Of a stretch of 64,000 bases of DNA, positions 55,269-64,000 are shown one piece after another. The notes beneath the pieces were generated by a model that made no database searches, was not told the DNA's origin, and worked only from the letters and a program-made list of their open reading frames with translations. The stretch lies in NCBI GenBank assembly GCA_963816545.1, contig CAWFLE010000007.1, positions 744,001 to 808,000 on the forward strand, given 5' to 3'. Numbering within the stretch: the first letter of the stretch is position 1; the number at the start of each line of letters is the position of its first letter. Source of the stretch: Albimonas sp963816545. GTDB lineage: Bacteria > Pseudomonadota > Alphaproteobacteria > Rhodobacterales > Rhodobacteraceae. The translations under genes were made by a program, and so were the position numbers.

Positions 55269-56429
55269 ATGGCCGTCGACTACATCCGCCGCCTGCCGCA
55301 CCCGTGGAGAGGCGGCTACGGCGAGGCCCTGAACCGGCTGCGGCAGGATCCCGACGCGGTCATCGCGCATGTGGACTCGGGCGTGGCGCCGCATCCCGCG
55401 CTCGGGTGGACGGATCGCGACGCGCCGCCGGCCTGGCTGCTGCTGGACCAGGGGCGGGACTTCGGGGACTGCGCGCGGCCCGGGGACGCGACCGGACCGG
55501 CCCGGGCCCGGCTGGAGGCGCAGGGCGGGCTGGACGGGCTGCTGGAATACCCCGACCACGGGGTGAAGACGCTGTCGGCGCTGTGCGGGACGGGGCGGCT
55601 GGAGGGGGTCGTGCCCGGCGCGCGGGTCGTGCCCTACCGGGTCGCCAACGGGCCGCTGTTCCGGGCTGGCGCGGGGCCGGCCATGCGACGGTCGGAGACG
55701 GCGCGGATCGGGTGGGCGCTGGACCATGCGCGCGCCCTGCCCGTGCCGGCGCGGGTGGCCACCATCTCCATGGGCAACCCGGGCTTCGCGGGCGCCCTGC
55801 AGCCGTTCCTGCACCTGCTGGGGGGCGAGGTGGGCATGGCGCGGGAGACGGCGGAGGCGGTGGACCGGGCCTACGAGGCGGGGATGATCGTGTGCTGCGC
55901 CGCGGGGCAGGTGATCGAGTCCGTGATCTACCCGGCGCGCTGGAAGCGCACCATCGGGGTGGGGGGCTACGACGCGATGGGCACGGGCGGGCAGGCCCGG
56001 CCCTATCCGCGGGGCGGCTATCCGGGGAACGAGGACGCTGAGTTCGTGGACATCCGCGCGCAGGCCGAGCGGATCAACCGCGCGAGCTTCGACCTTGCGA
56101 CCGGCGCCGCGGGCTGGGCGGAGGATTTCGATCAGGGCGAGCCGTCGGGCACCTCCTACGCCACGCCGCAGGTGGCGGGGGCGGCGGCGCTGTGGCGGAG
56201 CTGGCACGCGCGGGAGCTGGAGCGGATGTTCGGCGCGGAGCCGTGGAAGATCGTGGAGGCGTTCCGGCATGCGCTGGCGGTCTCGGCCTCGGTCCTGCTG
56301 CTGGAGCCGCAGGGCGGGAGCGCCAGCCGGCCGTGGACCCAGGCGCGCACGCTGGACATCCCGCGGCTGCTGGCGACGGCGCCGCGGGCGGACTGGCCGC
56401 TGGAGAAGCGGCCGCCGGCGGCAGGTTAG
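55269..56429 (+). CDS. S8 (subtilisin-like) serine peptidase without signal peptide
   Basis: A 386-residue protein with all three subtilisin catalytic motifs: Asp36 in VIAHVDSGVAPHP, His97 in YPDHGVKTLSALCG and Ser296 in GTSYATPQVAGAAAL. The oxyanion asparagine region is ISMGNPGF. There is no signal peptide or propeptide, so it is predicted to act in the cytosol or to be exported by an unusual route. This is uncommon, as most S8 peptidases are secreted. GAGGGAGG precedes the ATG. It is divergent from the coiled-coil gene, with a 124-base gap. The catalytic set is intact, so activity is likely; its substrate is unknown. Confidence 0.85.
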   Translation: MAVDYIRRLPHPWRGGYGEALNRLRQDPDAVIAHVDSGVAPHPALGWTDRDAPPAWLLLDQGRDFGDCARPGDATGPARARLEAQGGLDGLLEYPDHGVKTLSALCGTGRLEGVVPGARVVPYRVANGPLFRAGAGPAMRRSETARIGWALDHARALPVPARVATISMGNPGFAGALQPFLHLLGGEVGMARETAEAVDRAYEAGMIVCCAAGQVIESVIYPARWKRTIGVGGYDAMGTGGQARPYPRGGYPGNEDAEFVDIRAQAERINRASFDLATGAAGWAEDFDQGEPSGTSYATPQVAGAAALWRSWHARELERMFGAEPWKIVEAFRHALAVSASVLLLEPQGGSASRPWTQARTLDIPRLLATAPRADWPLEKRPPAAG

Positions 56430-56833
56430 GGGCGGGGGCCGCGAAGGCGGGCTTGCGGGGCGCCGGGGGCATGACCGGCGGGTCCGGGGCTGGCGGGATG
56501 GCGCCGGGCGGGGGCTTGCACGGAGGCGGCGGTTTGGGGGCGCCTGATGCCGCCGCCGGGTCGGAGGGCGAGGGTCCTCGCGCCCCTTGGCTCGCACGAT
56601 GGCGCCGGGGCGGGCTTGGAGGCGTCTGATCCCGCCGTTCCCCGGCGCGGGATCGGGGGGGCGGGGATCGCGCAGCCGGGATGGTCGCCGGACAGGTTCA
56701 CCGGCAGCGGCTGCGCCCTGGGCCACGGACCGGGGTTCGGCTCGGCGACGATCGGCAGGGGAGCGGCGTCCAGAGCCTCCGCCATCGGCGGAAGGTCGCG
56801 GGGGGGGGCGAGGGTTCCGCGGTCTCCGGCGGC
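56430..56833. other. Gene-free stretch of about 400 bases
   Basis: Lies between the converging subtilisin-like and DUF3445 genes. It is extremely GC-rich, with several GGGGC runs. I see no hairpin with a T run and no supported reading frame. Confidence 0.55.
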
Positions 56834-57823
56834 TCAGGCCTGCGCCGCCTCCCTCGCCGCACGGGCGCGGAGCGCGGGGCCGAGCTTGCGGGCGCCCTGA
56901 TCCCCGGGGAGTTCGGCGAGGGTGGCGTTGAGGGCGGCCCACTGCGCGGGGGTCAACGCCGAGGTCGGGCTGATCAGCGTGCGCACGCCGAAGACCACGG
57001 CGCCCGTGCGCGGCAGGCGCAGGACGGTCTGACGCTCGACCCTCAGCCAGGCGTCCTCGCCGGGCGCGAGGCGGGAGGCGAAGGCGGCGGTCTTCTCGGC
57101 CTCGTGCATCGGGGTCACGATGTCGGGGGAGGCCGCGAAGTGCCAGTTGGCGCGCCAGAGGGGGTGGCCGGGCTTCACCCCGTCGAACAGGCGCTGGACG
57201 CGGGCGGCGAGGTCTCCGGGATATTCGGGGACGGGCCTGTGGATGCGCAGGAGGGGGCGGCCGATCTTCTCCGACAGCGTCCAGTGGGCGGGGAAGCAGA
57301 GGACGCCGGCCACGAGGACGTGCTCCGCCGCGCCCTCGGGCTTTAGCATCACCAGGAGGTCGTCCTGCGAGAGGCGGCCGGCGGTGGCGATGGGGGGGCC
57401 TTCGAGCGGGACGAGGGCGCCGTCGGGGCGACGGAGAGCCTCGGTTGAGTGTGCGGGGTCGGGGGACGGGGCGGGGGCGGGCGGACGGGCGTCCTCCGGC
57501 GCAGGGTCGGAGGGAGGGTTGGCGCCGGCGGCGGTGGGTTGAGGCATGCGCTCCCGCGCGTAGCCGGGGAGCGTGGCGAGGTGGGCGGACAGCGCCTCCA
57601 GCAGCTCGGCGGCGGGGGCCTCGCCTTCGGGGGTCATGGCGGTCGCCCAGTGGGGGCGGTTGAGGATCAGGTCGTCGCGCAGCGCCATCTGGCCGGCGAA
57701 GTCGTCGTCGAGATGGATCCAGTCGGCGGGGTCCAGCGGCTGTATCCCCGGCGCCACGGCGGTGCGCGGCGCGGCGAAAGGCGCGACCGGCACGTGGGAG
57801 AGCGTCCAGGCGGGCGCGGTCAC
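56834..57823 (-). CDS. Heme-dependent oxidative N-demethylase family protein (DUF3445)
   Basis: A 329-residue DUF3445 protein. In the family's characterised member, HODM, heme is used to oxidise dimethylamine to methylamine and formaldehyde. Visible blocks are PLDPADWIHLDDDFAGQMAL, LCFPAHWTLSEKIGRPLLRI, HRPVPEYPGDLAARVQRLF and RLPRTGAVVFGVRTLISP. A Pro/Ala-rich insertion (about residues 95-120) looks like a linker and is unusual. It starts with a GTG at 57823 that overlaps the stop of the methyltransferase gene (GTGA), so the two are coupled. Its substrate is not established, as DUF3445 is wider than HODM. Confidence 0.85.
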   Translation of the reverse strand: MTAPAWTLSHVPVAPFAAPRTAVAPGIQPLDPADWIHLDDDFAGQMALRDDLILNRPHWATAMTPEGEAPAAELLEALSAHLATLPGYARERMPQPTAAGANPPSDPAPEDARPPAPAPSPDPAHSTEALRRPDGALVPLEGPPIATAGRLSQDDLLVMLKPEGAAEHVLVAGVLCFPAHWTLSEKIGRPLLRIHRPVPEYPGDLAARVQRLFDGVKPGHPLWRANWHFAASPDIVTPMHEAEKTAAFASRLAPGEDAWLRVERQTVLRLPRTGAVVFGVRTLISPTSALTPAQWAALNATLAELPGDQGARKLGPALRARAAREAAQA

Positions 57824-59040
57824 TCCGCCAGGCCCCGGGAGCAGCGCAGAAGGTTCACGCCCGTCAGCGCCCGCCAGGCCGGCCCGAAGGCCTGCGCGAA
57901 GGCGAACCAGTCGAGGCGGGCGGCGCGGGCGATGTCTCCGAAGCTGCCGCCCCCGCCCAGCGCCGCGATCAGGGGGGCGGAGGAGCGAGGGATCTCCACC
58001 CAGTGGGCGAGGCCCGCGACGGTGATGCGGAAGCCGCCGTCCGCCTGCACCTTGCGGGCCAGCGCGCGGGGGTCGAGCTCCTTGAGCCGGGGCACCGCGT
58101 CGGGGGTCAGCGTGGCGCGGCAGGCGCCCGCGCGGTCGGCCTTCGCGGCGTAGCCCACATGGGTGCGCATGTTGCCGGCGAGGCGCTCGGCCAGCGCCCA
58201 TCTCTCGGGCGGGGTCAGGCGGGCGAGGCGTTCGCGGAAGGCCGGGGTCTTCGGCAGGTGCTGGGCGGGATCGTAGCGAAGCGCCTCAAGGAACGAGACG
58301 AGGCCGAGGCCGGCATGGTCCAGCGTCGCCAGCAGCGCCTCCACCGAGAAGGGCCGGTCGCGGGAGTGGAGGAGCAGGTCGTGGAGGCCGGCGTCCGAGG
58401 CTTCGTGGTCCGAGACGAAGGGGTTGCGGCGGAAGCCGTTGGTCTCGGGCAGCGCGGCGAGGGTTTCGCGAGCCAGGGAGACCCGGGTTTCGGGGTCGTC
58501 GTCGGGGAGGAGGGCGCGGAACGCCTCCTGCAACGGATAGACCCCGTCGCGGCCGTAGGGGGCGTAGACCATGAAGCCCAGGCCGCCTTCGGGCGCCAGC
58601 GCGGCGGCGAGCGCGTCGAAGCCCGCCTGCGGGTCCGGCAGGTGGTGGAGCACCCCGCAGCAGTCGATGTAGTCGAAGGGGGCGCCCGGCAGCGCGGCCG
58701 CATCGAGCAGCGAGCCGGTGACGAAGCGGGCGGCGAGACCGCGGCGGCCCATGCGCGCCTCGGCCACGGCGCGGGAGGCGGTCGAGAGGTCGGCGTAGGT
58801 GATCTCGGCCGGCACGCCCGCATCGGCGAGCTTCTGGGCGAGCATCACCAGCGCGTCGCCCGTGCCCCCGCCCGCCACCAGCGCGCGGAAGGGCCGGGAC
58901 CAGTCGCGGCGGCCGCGGAACAGGAAGTGGTCGATCTCCACCGGGTCGGAGGGGGAGCCCACGATCAGGCGGCGCGTCTCCTCGGCCGGGTCGCGCTCGG
59001 GGTAGGGATAGGATTCGTACTGGCGTCTGACCGGATCCAT
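57820..59040 (-). CDS. Class I SAM-dependent methyltransferase
   Basis: A 406-residue protein. It starts MDPVRRQYESYPYPERDPAE, a motif found in a group of methyltransferases annotated as class I SAM-dependent. Motif I is FRALVAGGGTGDALV, the acidic residue YADLS follows, and CCGVLHHLPDP is the post-I region. A C-terminal domain of about 170 residues, ending WRALTGVNLLRCSRGLAE, may bind the substrate. It is transcribed first, overlapping the DUF3445 gene by 4 bases. The pairing of a methyl-adding and a putative methyl-removing enzyme is notable. No target is known. Confidence 0.82.
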   Translation of the reverse strand: MDPVRRQYESYPYPERDPAEETRRLIVGSPSDPVEIDHFLFRGRRDWSRPFRALVAGGGTGDALVMLAQKLADAGVPAEITYADLSTASRAVAEARMGRRGLAARFVTGSLLDAAALPGAPFDYIDCCGVLHHLPDPQAGFDALAAALAPEGGLGFMVYAPYGRDGVYPLQEAFRALLPDDDPETRVSLARETLAALPETNGFRRNPFVSDHEASDAGLHDLLLHSRDRPFSVEALLATLDHAGLGLVSFLEALRYDPAQHLPKTPAFRERLARLTPPERWALAERLAGNMRTHVGYAAKADRAGACRATLTPDAVPRLKELDPRALARKVQADGGFRITVAGLAHWVEIPRSSAPLIAALGGGGSFGDIARAARLDWFAFAQAFGPAWRALTGVNLLRCSRGLAE

Positions 59041-59120
59041 GGGCCCCCCGTCGTCGTCCCTCCGTCCTGCGGCGCGGCGGGGGCCGGCGTCAAGAGGCGT
59101 GCGGAACGTCTGGACGAAGG

Positions 59121-59178
59121 GCGGGGAACGCGCATGTCGTTTCCGTGGGGCCAAGACATGGAGCGGGGAACGCGCATG
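59121..59178 (+). repeat. Duplicated ribosome-binding and start region
   Basis: GCGGGGAACGCGCATG occurs at 59121-59136 and again at 59163-59178. Both end in an ATG in the same frame, 42 bases (14 codons) apart, so the gene has two equivalent-looking start sites. The second gives a normal signal peptide; the first adds MSFPWGQDMERGTR. Confidence 0.7.
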
Positions 59179-60166
59179 GGCTTCATCGGCAGATACGCCT
59201 TCACGCTGGCGGCGACGGGCGTCGCGGTCGCGGGCGCGGCGGACCGGGCGGAGGCGCTGAGCTTCGGCGCCGACTTCGCCGCCTTCTACACGGCCGGGAA
59301 CATCGGGACGCCGCCGGGCTTCGCAGGGTCGCTCGGGGGCGTCGCGTTCGCGCCCGGCGACGCGGGCACGCTGGTGCTCGGGGATCAGGCCAACACCTCC
59401 GCGGCGGCGATCTACAGCATCGGGGTGACGCGGACGGGCGGGACCATCACCGGCTTCACGGGAACGCGGACGCTGGTCAGCCCGGCGGCGGGGCCCGGCA
59501 GGTCGGGCGGCATCGACGGCGGGCTCGCCTACGGGCCGGGCGGCGTGCTGTTCTACACCGCCTACTCCTCGAACGGGATCGGGCAGATCAAGCCGGGAAG
59601 CGCCGCGCCGGACCGGATCGACAGCCTGGCGGGCGAGGTGTCCAGTTCGGTCGGGGCGCTGCAATTCGTGCCGGCGGGCTTCGCGGGCGCAGGGTCGATG
59701 AAGGTCGCGAGCTTCAACTCGGGCGACTGGTACGACGTCACCCTCACGCCTGACGGGAGCGGGACCTTCGACCTGGACTTCGACTTCGTCCTGACCCTGC
59801 CGGGCGGGCCGGAGGGGATCGTCTACGTCTCCGCGGGCAATCCGGGCTTCGCGACGGACAGCGTGCTGATCTCGGAATATTCCGGGGGCGCGGTCGGCGC
59901 CTACGAGATCGACGGGAACGGGGACCCGATCCTCGGGACGCGGCGGACCTTCCTGAGCGACCTGTCGGGGACCGAGGGGGCGGCGCTGGACCCGCTGACG
60001 GGCGACTTCATCTTCTCGACCTACGGGGCGGGCAACGACGTGGTGTGGTGAGCGGCTTCACCGTGCTTCCGCCCGCCCCAGCGCCGCGGTCCCGCTGCCC
60101 GCGGCGCTGCCGCTTCTGGGCTTCGGGCTGGCGGCGCTGGGGCTGGCGGCCCGGCGGCGCGGCTGA
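59176..60166 (+). CDS. VPLPA-CTERM-type surface protein, C-terminus broken by two frameshifts
   Basis: A secreted protein with signal peptide (MGFIGRYAFTLAATGVAVAG, cleavage after AEA) and a beta-rich body (about residues 30-290) with repeated short blades, such as GGVAFAPGDAGTLVLGDQ and LDPLTGDFIFSTYGAG, suggesting a beta-propeller. The frame as given stops after GNDVVW at 60051. Restoring one base near 60045 and one near 60083 continues through VSGFTVLPPAPA to AVPLPAALPLLGFGLAALG and ARRRG, a complete VPLPA-CTERM signal ending at 60166. Without the repairs the protein would be secreted but not sorted. The breaks look like deletions in G-rich runs, either a sequence error or a reversible change. 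Confidence 0.78.
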
Positions 60167-60238
60167 GGCGGCTTGACCCCGGCCGGCCTCCCTGCGCTGG
60201 ATGCGGGCGCTTTGGGAGGACCGGCCGGGGAGGGCGCC

Positions 60239-61129
60239 ATGAAGCGCGAGACGATCGAGGCGAACGGACTGGAGTTCAGCGTCCTGACGGCGGGGCCCGA
60301 GGACGGGCCCATGCTGCTGATGCTGCACGGCTTTCCCGAGTGGTCGGGCGCCTGGGAAGAGATGATGGAGCGGCTGGGCGACCGCTTCTTCTGCGTGGCG
60401 CCGGACCAGCGCGGCTACGGCGACAGCGCCAAGCCGGCGGAGACCGCGGACTACGCCACCGGCAAGCTGGTCGCGGATGCGCTGGGGGTGCTGGACCGTT
60501 ACCGGCCGGGGAAGGCGATCCATGCGCTGATCGGGCACGACTGGGGGGCCTCGGTCGCCTACGGCCTGGCGATCCGGGCGCCGGAACGCTTCCAGCGGCT
60601 GGTGATCTGCAACGGCGTGCATCCGGGGCCGTTCCAGAAGGCGCTGGCCGCCGGCGGCGCGCAGACCGAGGCGAGCCAGTACATCCGCTTCCTGCGGGAG
60701 CCCGACGCCCATGAGAAGCTGGCGCAGGGGGATTTCGAGGGGCTGATGCGGATGCTGCGGGCCAAGATGGACCTGGGCTGGATGGATGACGCCCGGGTGG
60801 AGCGCTACAAGGAGCAGTGGAGAAAGCCGGGTGCGATCAAGGGGATGGTGGACTGGTACCGGGCGACGCCGCTGGTGGTGCCGCCCTCGGGCGAGGCGGT
60901 TCCGGCAGGCGCCCTGCCCGACCTGCCCCCCGACGCGCTGCGCATCAGGATGCCGCATCTGCTGATCTGGGGGATGCAGGACGGGGCCCTGCTCCCCGAG
61001 AGCCGCGAGGGGCTGGACGCCTATTGCGACGACCTCACGGTGAAGGAGATCCCCGACGCCGACCACTGGCTGATCCATCAGAAGCCCGAGGAGGTGGCGG
61101 GGTATATCCGGGAGTTCCTGGAGCGCTGA
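60239..61129 (+). CDS. Alpha/beta hydrolase (epoxide hydrolase/haloalkane dehalogenase-like)
   Basis: A 296-residue soluble hydrolase. The nucleophile is the Asp of GHDWGAS (about residue 102), as in epoxide hydrolases and haloacid-type members; the oxyanion segment is LHGFPEWSGAW and the catalytic His lies in DADHWLIHQ. A cap domain covers about residues 130-220. It begins MKRETIEANGLEFSV at the ATG at 60239. Substrate not predictable. It follows the VPLPA-CTERM gene by about 70 bases and is probably unrelated to it. Confidence 0.88.
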   Translation: MKRETIEANGLEFSVLTAGPEDGPMLLMLHGFPEWSGAWEEMMERLGDRFFCVAPDQRGYGDSAKPAETADYATGKLVADALGVLDRYRPGKAIHALIGHDWGASVAYGLAIRAPERFQRLVICNGVHPGPFQKALAAGGAQTEASQYIRFLREPDAHEKLAQGDFEGLMRMLRAKMDLGWMDDARVERYKEQWRKPGAIKGMVDWYRATPLVVPPSGEAVPAGALPDLPPDALRIRMPHLLIWGMQDGALLPESREGLDAYCDDLTVKEIPDADHWLIHQKPEEVAGYIREFLER

Positions 61130-61445
61130 AGGAGCTTCCGCTCCGCCCCCCGACGCGCAGGCGGCGCCCGGCCGGGGGCGGGAGCGCGCGTCCGGCCGCC
61201 CCCACCCCGGCCCTCCCCCGCAAGCGGTGGAGGGAGGCGCCTGAACCGACTTTCGGGGCCTTGGGCCGGGTGTGGAGAGGGCTATGGCGGGTCGGATCGT
61301 CATGTCTGCGAAGCGTCTGCAAAACGTATGGCAGACGTATGGCGGGCGGCGAGGGGGACGCATTGTTCCCGGCCGCCGTTCGGGCGATAGTCGGGCGACC
61401 CGAGGTATGAGCAGACGGCCGGACAAGAGCCGCGGAGACCCCCAC
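61130..61445. other. Gene-free stretch of about 315 bases before parE
   Basis: Contains an inverted repeat CGTCTGC (61314-61320) / GCAGACG (61331-61337) and a direct repeat ACGTATGG at 61324-61331 and 61335-61342, which may belong to the parE promoter. No gene or RNA seen. Confidence 0.5.
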
Positions 61446-63446
61446 ATGGCAGACCCCGCCCGCAAGACCGACCTCTTCGCCGACGAGACGGGGCCCGACG
61501 CCTACGACGCCTCCTCGATCGAGGTGCTGGAGGGGCTGGAGCCCGTCCGCAAGCGCCCCGGCATGTATGTGGGCGGCACCGACGAGCGGGCGCTGCATCA
61601 TCTCGCGGCCGAGGTGCTCGACAACTCCATGGACGAGGCGGTGGCGGGGCACGCCACGCGCATCGAGATCGAGCTGCTGGCGGATGGGTCCTGCGCCGTG
61701 ACGGGACAACGGGCGCGGCATCCCGGTGGACCCGCATCCGCGGTTTCCGGGCAAGTCGGCGCTGGAGGTCATCCTTTGCACCCTGCATGCGGGGGGGAAG
61801 TTCTCGGGCAAGGCGTACCAGACCTCGGGCGGGTTGCATGGCGTCGGCGTGTCGGTGGTCAATGCGCTGTCGGACGCGCTGACGGTGGAGGTGGCGCGGA
61901 GCAAGCTGCTTTGGCGGCAGCGGTTTTCGCGGGGCATTCCGCAGGGGCCGGTGGAGCAGGTGGGGCCGGCGCCGAACCGGCGCGGGACCACGGTGATCTT
62001 CCACCCGGACCACGAGATCTTCGGGAAGCTGGCGCTGAAGCCCGCGCGGCTGATGCGGATGGCGCGGTCGAAGGCCTATCTGTTCTCGGGCGTCGAGATC
62101 CGGTGGAAATGCGCCGCCGAGCTGCTGCGCGAGGGGGACGACACCCCGGCGGAGGCGACGTTCCACTTCCCCGGCGGGTTGGCGGACTTCCTGAGCGAGA
62201 GCCTTGAGGGGGCGCCCTGCTGCTCCCCCCAGCCCTTCGCGGGGAAGGTGCAGTTCGCGGAGAAGTTCGGGAAGGATACGCCCGGCTCCGTGGAATGGGC
62301 GGTCAACTGGACGCCGGCGCGGGACGGGTTCGTCTCCAGCTACTGCAACACCGTGCCGACGCCGGAGGGGGGCACGCATGAGGCCGGGTTCTGGGCGGCG
62401 GTGCTCAAGGGCCTTCGCGCGCACGGAGAGCTGGTGGGCAACCGCAAGGTGCAGCAGGTGACGCGGGAGGACGTGCAGGGCTCGGCGTGCGCCATGATCT
62501 CGATCTTCATCCGGGACCCGGAATTCGTGGGGCAGACCAAGGACCGGCTGTCCACCGCCGAGGCGCAGCGGCTGGCGGAGGGGGCGGTGCGGGACCGCAT
62601 CGACACCTGGCTCGCGGCCGATCCGAAGCGGGCGGAGGCGATCCTCGACTTCGTGATCCTGCGGGCCGAGGAGCGGATGCGGAGGCGCGCGGAGAAGGAG
62701 ACGCAGAGGAAGTCCGCGGTCAAGAAGCTGCGGCTGCCGGGGAAGCTCTCGGATTGCTCGGACGCGGCCAAGGACGGGTCGGAAATCTTTCTGGTGGAGG
62801 GGGACAGCGCCGGCGGGTCGGCCAAGCAGGCGCGGAACCGCAAGACGCAGGCGGTGCTGCCGCTGCGCGGCAAGATCCTGAACGTGGCCAATGCGTCCGT
62901 CGGAGAAGCTGGCGCAGAACCAGGAGCTTCAGGATCTGTGTCAGGCGCTGGGGGTGCAGGGGGGGTCGCGGTTCAACCTCGACGATCTGCGCTACGAGCG
63001 GGTCATCATCATGACCGACGCCGACGTGGACGGGGCGCATATCGCCTCGCTGCTGATGACCTTCTTCTTCCGGCAGATGAAGCCGATGGTGGAGGCGGGG
63101 CGGCTGTTCCTCGCGGCGCCGCCGCTTTACCGGCTGACGCAGGGGGAAGACCCTCTATGCGCGGGACGATGCGGACCGGGAGCGGCTGATGGAGCGCGAG
63201 TTCAAGCGCGGCAAGGTCGATGTGGGGCGCTTCAAGGGGCTGGGGGAGATGATGCCGAAGCAGCTCAAGGAGACCACCATGGACCCCGCGACCCGGACCC
63301 TGATCCGGGTGATGATCGCGGAGGAGGAGCCGGAGGAGGCGGGCGAGACCTCGCGGCTGGTGGAGCGGCTGATGGGGCGCAAGGCGGAGCTGCGGTTCCA
63401 GTTCATCTCGGAGAACGCGCGGTTCGCGGAAGACCTTGATGTGTAG
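61446..63446 (+). CDS. parE: DNA topoisomerase IV subunit B, three frameshifts
   Basis: The ATPase subunit of topoisomerase IV, which decatenates daughter chromosomes with ParC. The GHKL ATPase has EVLDNSMDEA, then DNGRGIP at the first frameshift, YQTSGGLHGVGVSVVNALS, and a transducer domain; TOPRIM motifs EGDSAGGSAKQARNRK and MTDADVDGAHI follow. Single inserted bases near 61705, 62897 and 63146 break the frame. Repair gives about 665 residues, normal for ParE. The gene is essential in most bacteria, so the frameshifts are almost certainly sequence errors. It starts MADPARKTDLFADETGPDAY. ParC is not in the window. Confidence 0.9.
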
Positions 63447-63963
63447 GGCGGCGCTGGCGGCGCTGGCGCTTCTGGTCGCGTGCGGCGAGGCGGAGGAGAT
63501 CGAGATTTCCGGCGTGGCGCGCACGGGGAACTACAGTCAGAGCGTGTTCCGCCCCGGCTCGGTCGGCGCGGAAGTCCACAACGCCCCCCTGCCCGGCATG
63601 ACGCCCCAGCAGGCTGCGACGCTGATCGACCTGCCGACCAACCTTCCGGAAGGGATCGACCCGCCCTATGTGAAGCCGGGCGGATGGGCGCGATCCGAGC
63701 ATGGCAAGCTCATCCGGCTCGCGGTCCTGTTCAACCCCATGCAGTCGGTCGATCCCGGTTCGCTGTGCGCCGCGGAGGGGCCGGTGGAGGGGGGGCCGCC
63801 CCGGTCCGACGGTTTCGGGGCGGCGGCGGTCCTGTGCTTCCGGTCGGAATCGCTGGCCGAGGGGCGGGTGGACGTGCTGGCGGCGGGCGAGCCGGGAGAG
63901 GCGCTGGTGCGGCGGGCCCTGTCGCAGCTCATGCAGGCCATGTTCGGGGGCGCCTCGGGCTGA
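63439..63963 (+). CDS. Putative lipoprotein
   Basis: A 174-residue protein with a short signal peptide and lipobox LVAC (Cys15), so it is probably lipid-anchored. The mature part has no family I recognise; it contains GNYSQSVFRPGSVG, PLPGMTPQQAATLIDLPTNL and RLAVLFNPMQSVDPGSLCAA, with two further cysteines that could form a disulfide. The ATG at 63439 overlaps the end of parE in another frame; a TTG at 63436 is also possible. The last 37 bases of the window after it show nothing. Confidence 0.72.
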   Translation: MCRAALAALALLVACGEAEEIEISGVARTGNYSQSVFRPGSVGAEVHNAPLPGMTPQQAATLIDLPTNLPEGIDPPYVKPGGWARSEHGKLIRLAVLFNPMQSVDPGSLCAAEGPVEGGPPRSDGFGAAAVLCFRSESLAEGRVDVLAAGEPGEALVRRALSQLMQAMFGGASG

Positions 63964-64000
63964 GGCGCCGCGGTTCCGCCGCGTTCCGGCGGGAGGAGTT

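Overview
The window is GC-rich chromosomal DNA from an alphaproteobacterium, most likely Rhodobacterales (Rhodobacteraceae-like). Pointers to this are pccB divergent from a PccR/ScfR-type regulator, the pmbA-cysQ-DUF4170-acyltransferase-waaA-lpxK cluster, VPLPA-CTERM sorting signals, a form II coxL (AYRGAGR), the tig/clpP/clpX/lon neighbourhood and glnBA. I see no phage, insertion sequence, CRISPR array, rRNA or plasmid replication gene.

Layout. 0-2.5 kb (minus): pccB followed by three overlapping small genes; two of them look like a toxin/immunity pair and the third is a RidA-family protein. 2.6-7.5 kb (plus): pccR, then coxL and a first copy of coxM. 7.5-13.7 kb (minus): lipid A/Kdo assembly genes (lpxK, a possible 32-codon gene, waaA, a lysophospholipid acyltransferase, DUF4170), cysQ, pmbA and a MAPEG protein. 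13.8-18.4 kb (minus): a glycine-cleavage operon gcvT-gcvH-gcvP behind a tandem glycine riboswitch, heavily broken by single-base indels. 18.7-22.9 kb (minus): an RND pump and its adaptor. 23.4-27.0 kb (plus): a 930-residue cysteine-rich multidomain surface-type protein and a VPLPA-CTERM protein. 27.2-29.1 kb (plus): coxG, coxS and a second coxM, 799/801 identical to the first. 29.1-36.8 kb: a tRNA and a catabolic cluster (aldehyde dehydrogenase, two SDRs, an OB-fold protein with a thiolase, a divergent IclR regulator, an acyl-CoA dehydrogenase). 37.0-41.6 kb: a secreted TPR protein, pyrG, tRNA-Val and a PRC-barrel protein. 41.8-49.4 kb: lon, clpX, clpP, a membrane protein, tig and tRNA-Leu. 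49.5-53.3 kb: nnrD divergent from glnB-glnA. 53.4-64 kb: a coiled-coil membrane protein with a 45-bp tandem repeat, a subtilisin-like protein without a signal peptide, a DUF3445 demethylase/methyltransferase pair, a second VPLPA-CTERM gene with a broken C-terminus, an alpha/beta hydrolase, parE and a lipoprotein.

How the genes work together. PccB carboxylates propionyl-CoA and PccR probably senses the acyl-CoA. The 29-37 kb cluster looks like an acyl-CoA degradation pathway that could feed it. The cox genes would form one L/M/S molybdenum hydroxylase, but L and S are 20 kb apart, each next to its own nearly identical M. Trigger factor, ClpXP and Lon form a protein-quality block. GlnB and GlnA form the nitrogen-assimilation switch.

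Caveat on quality. Single-base frameshifts occur in waaA, gcvP, gcvH, gcvT, two SDRs, lon, parE and a VPLPA-CTERM gene. Each intact frame keeps its family motifs and some of these genes are normally essential, so I treat most as consensus errors. The density in the gcv operon is far higher than elsewhere.
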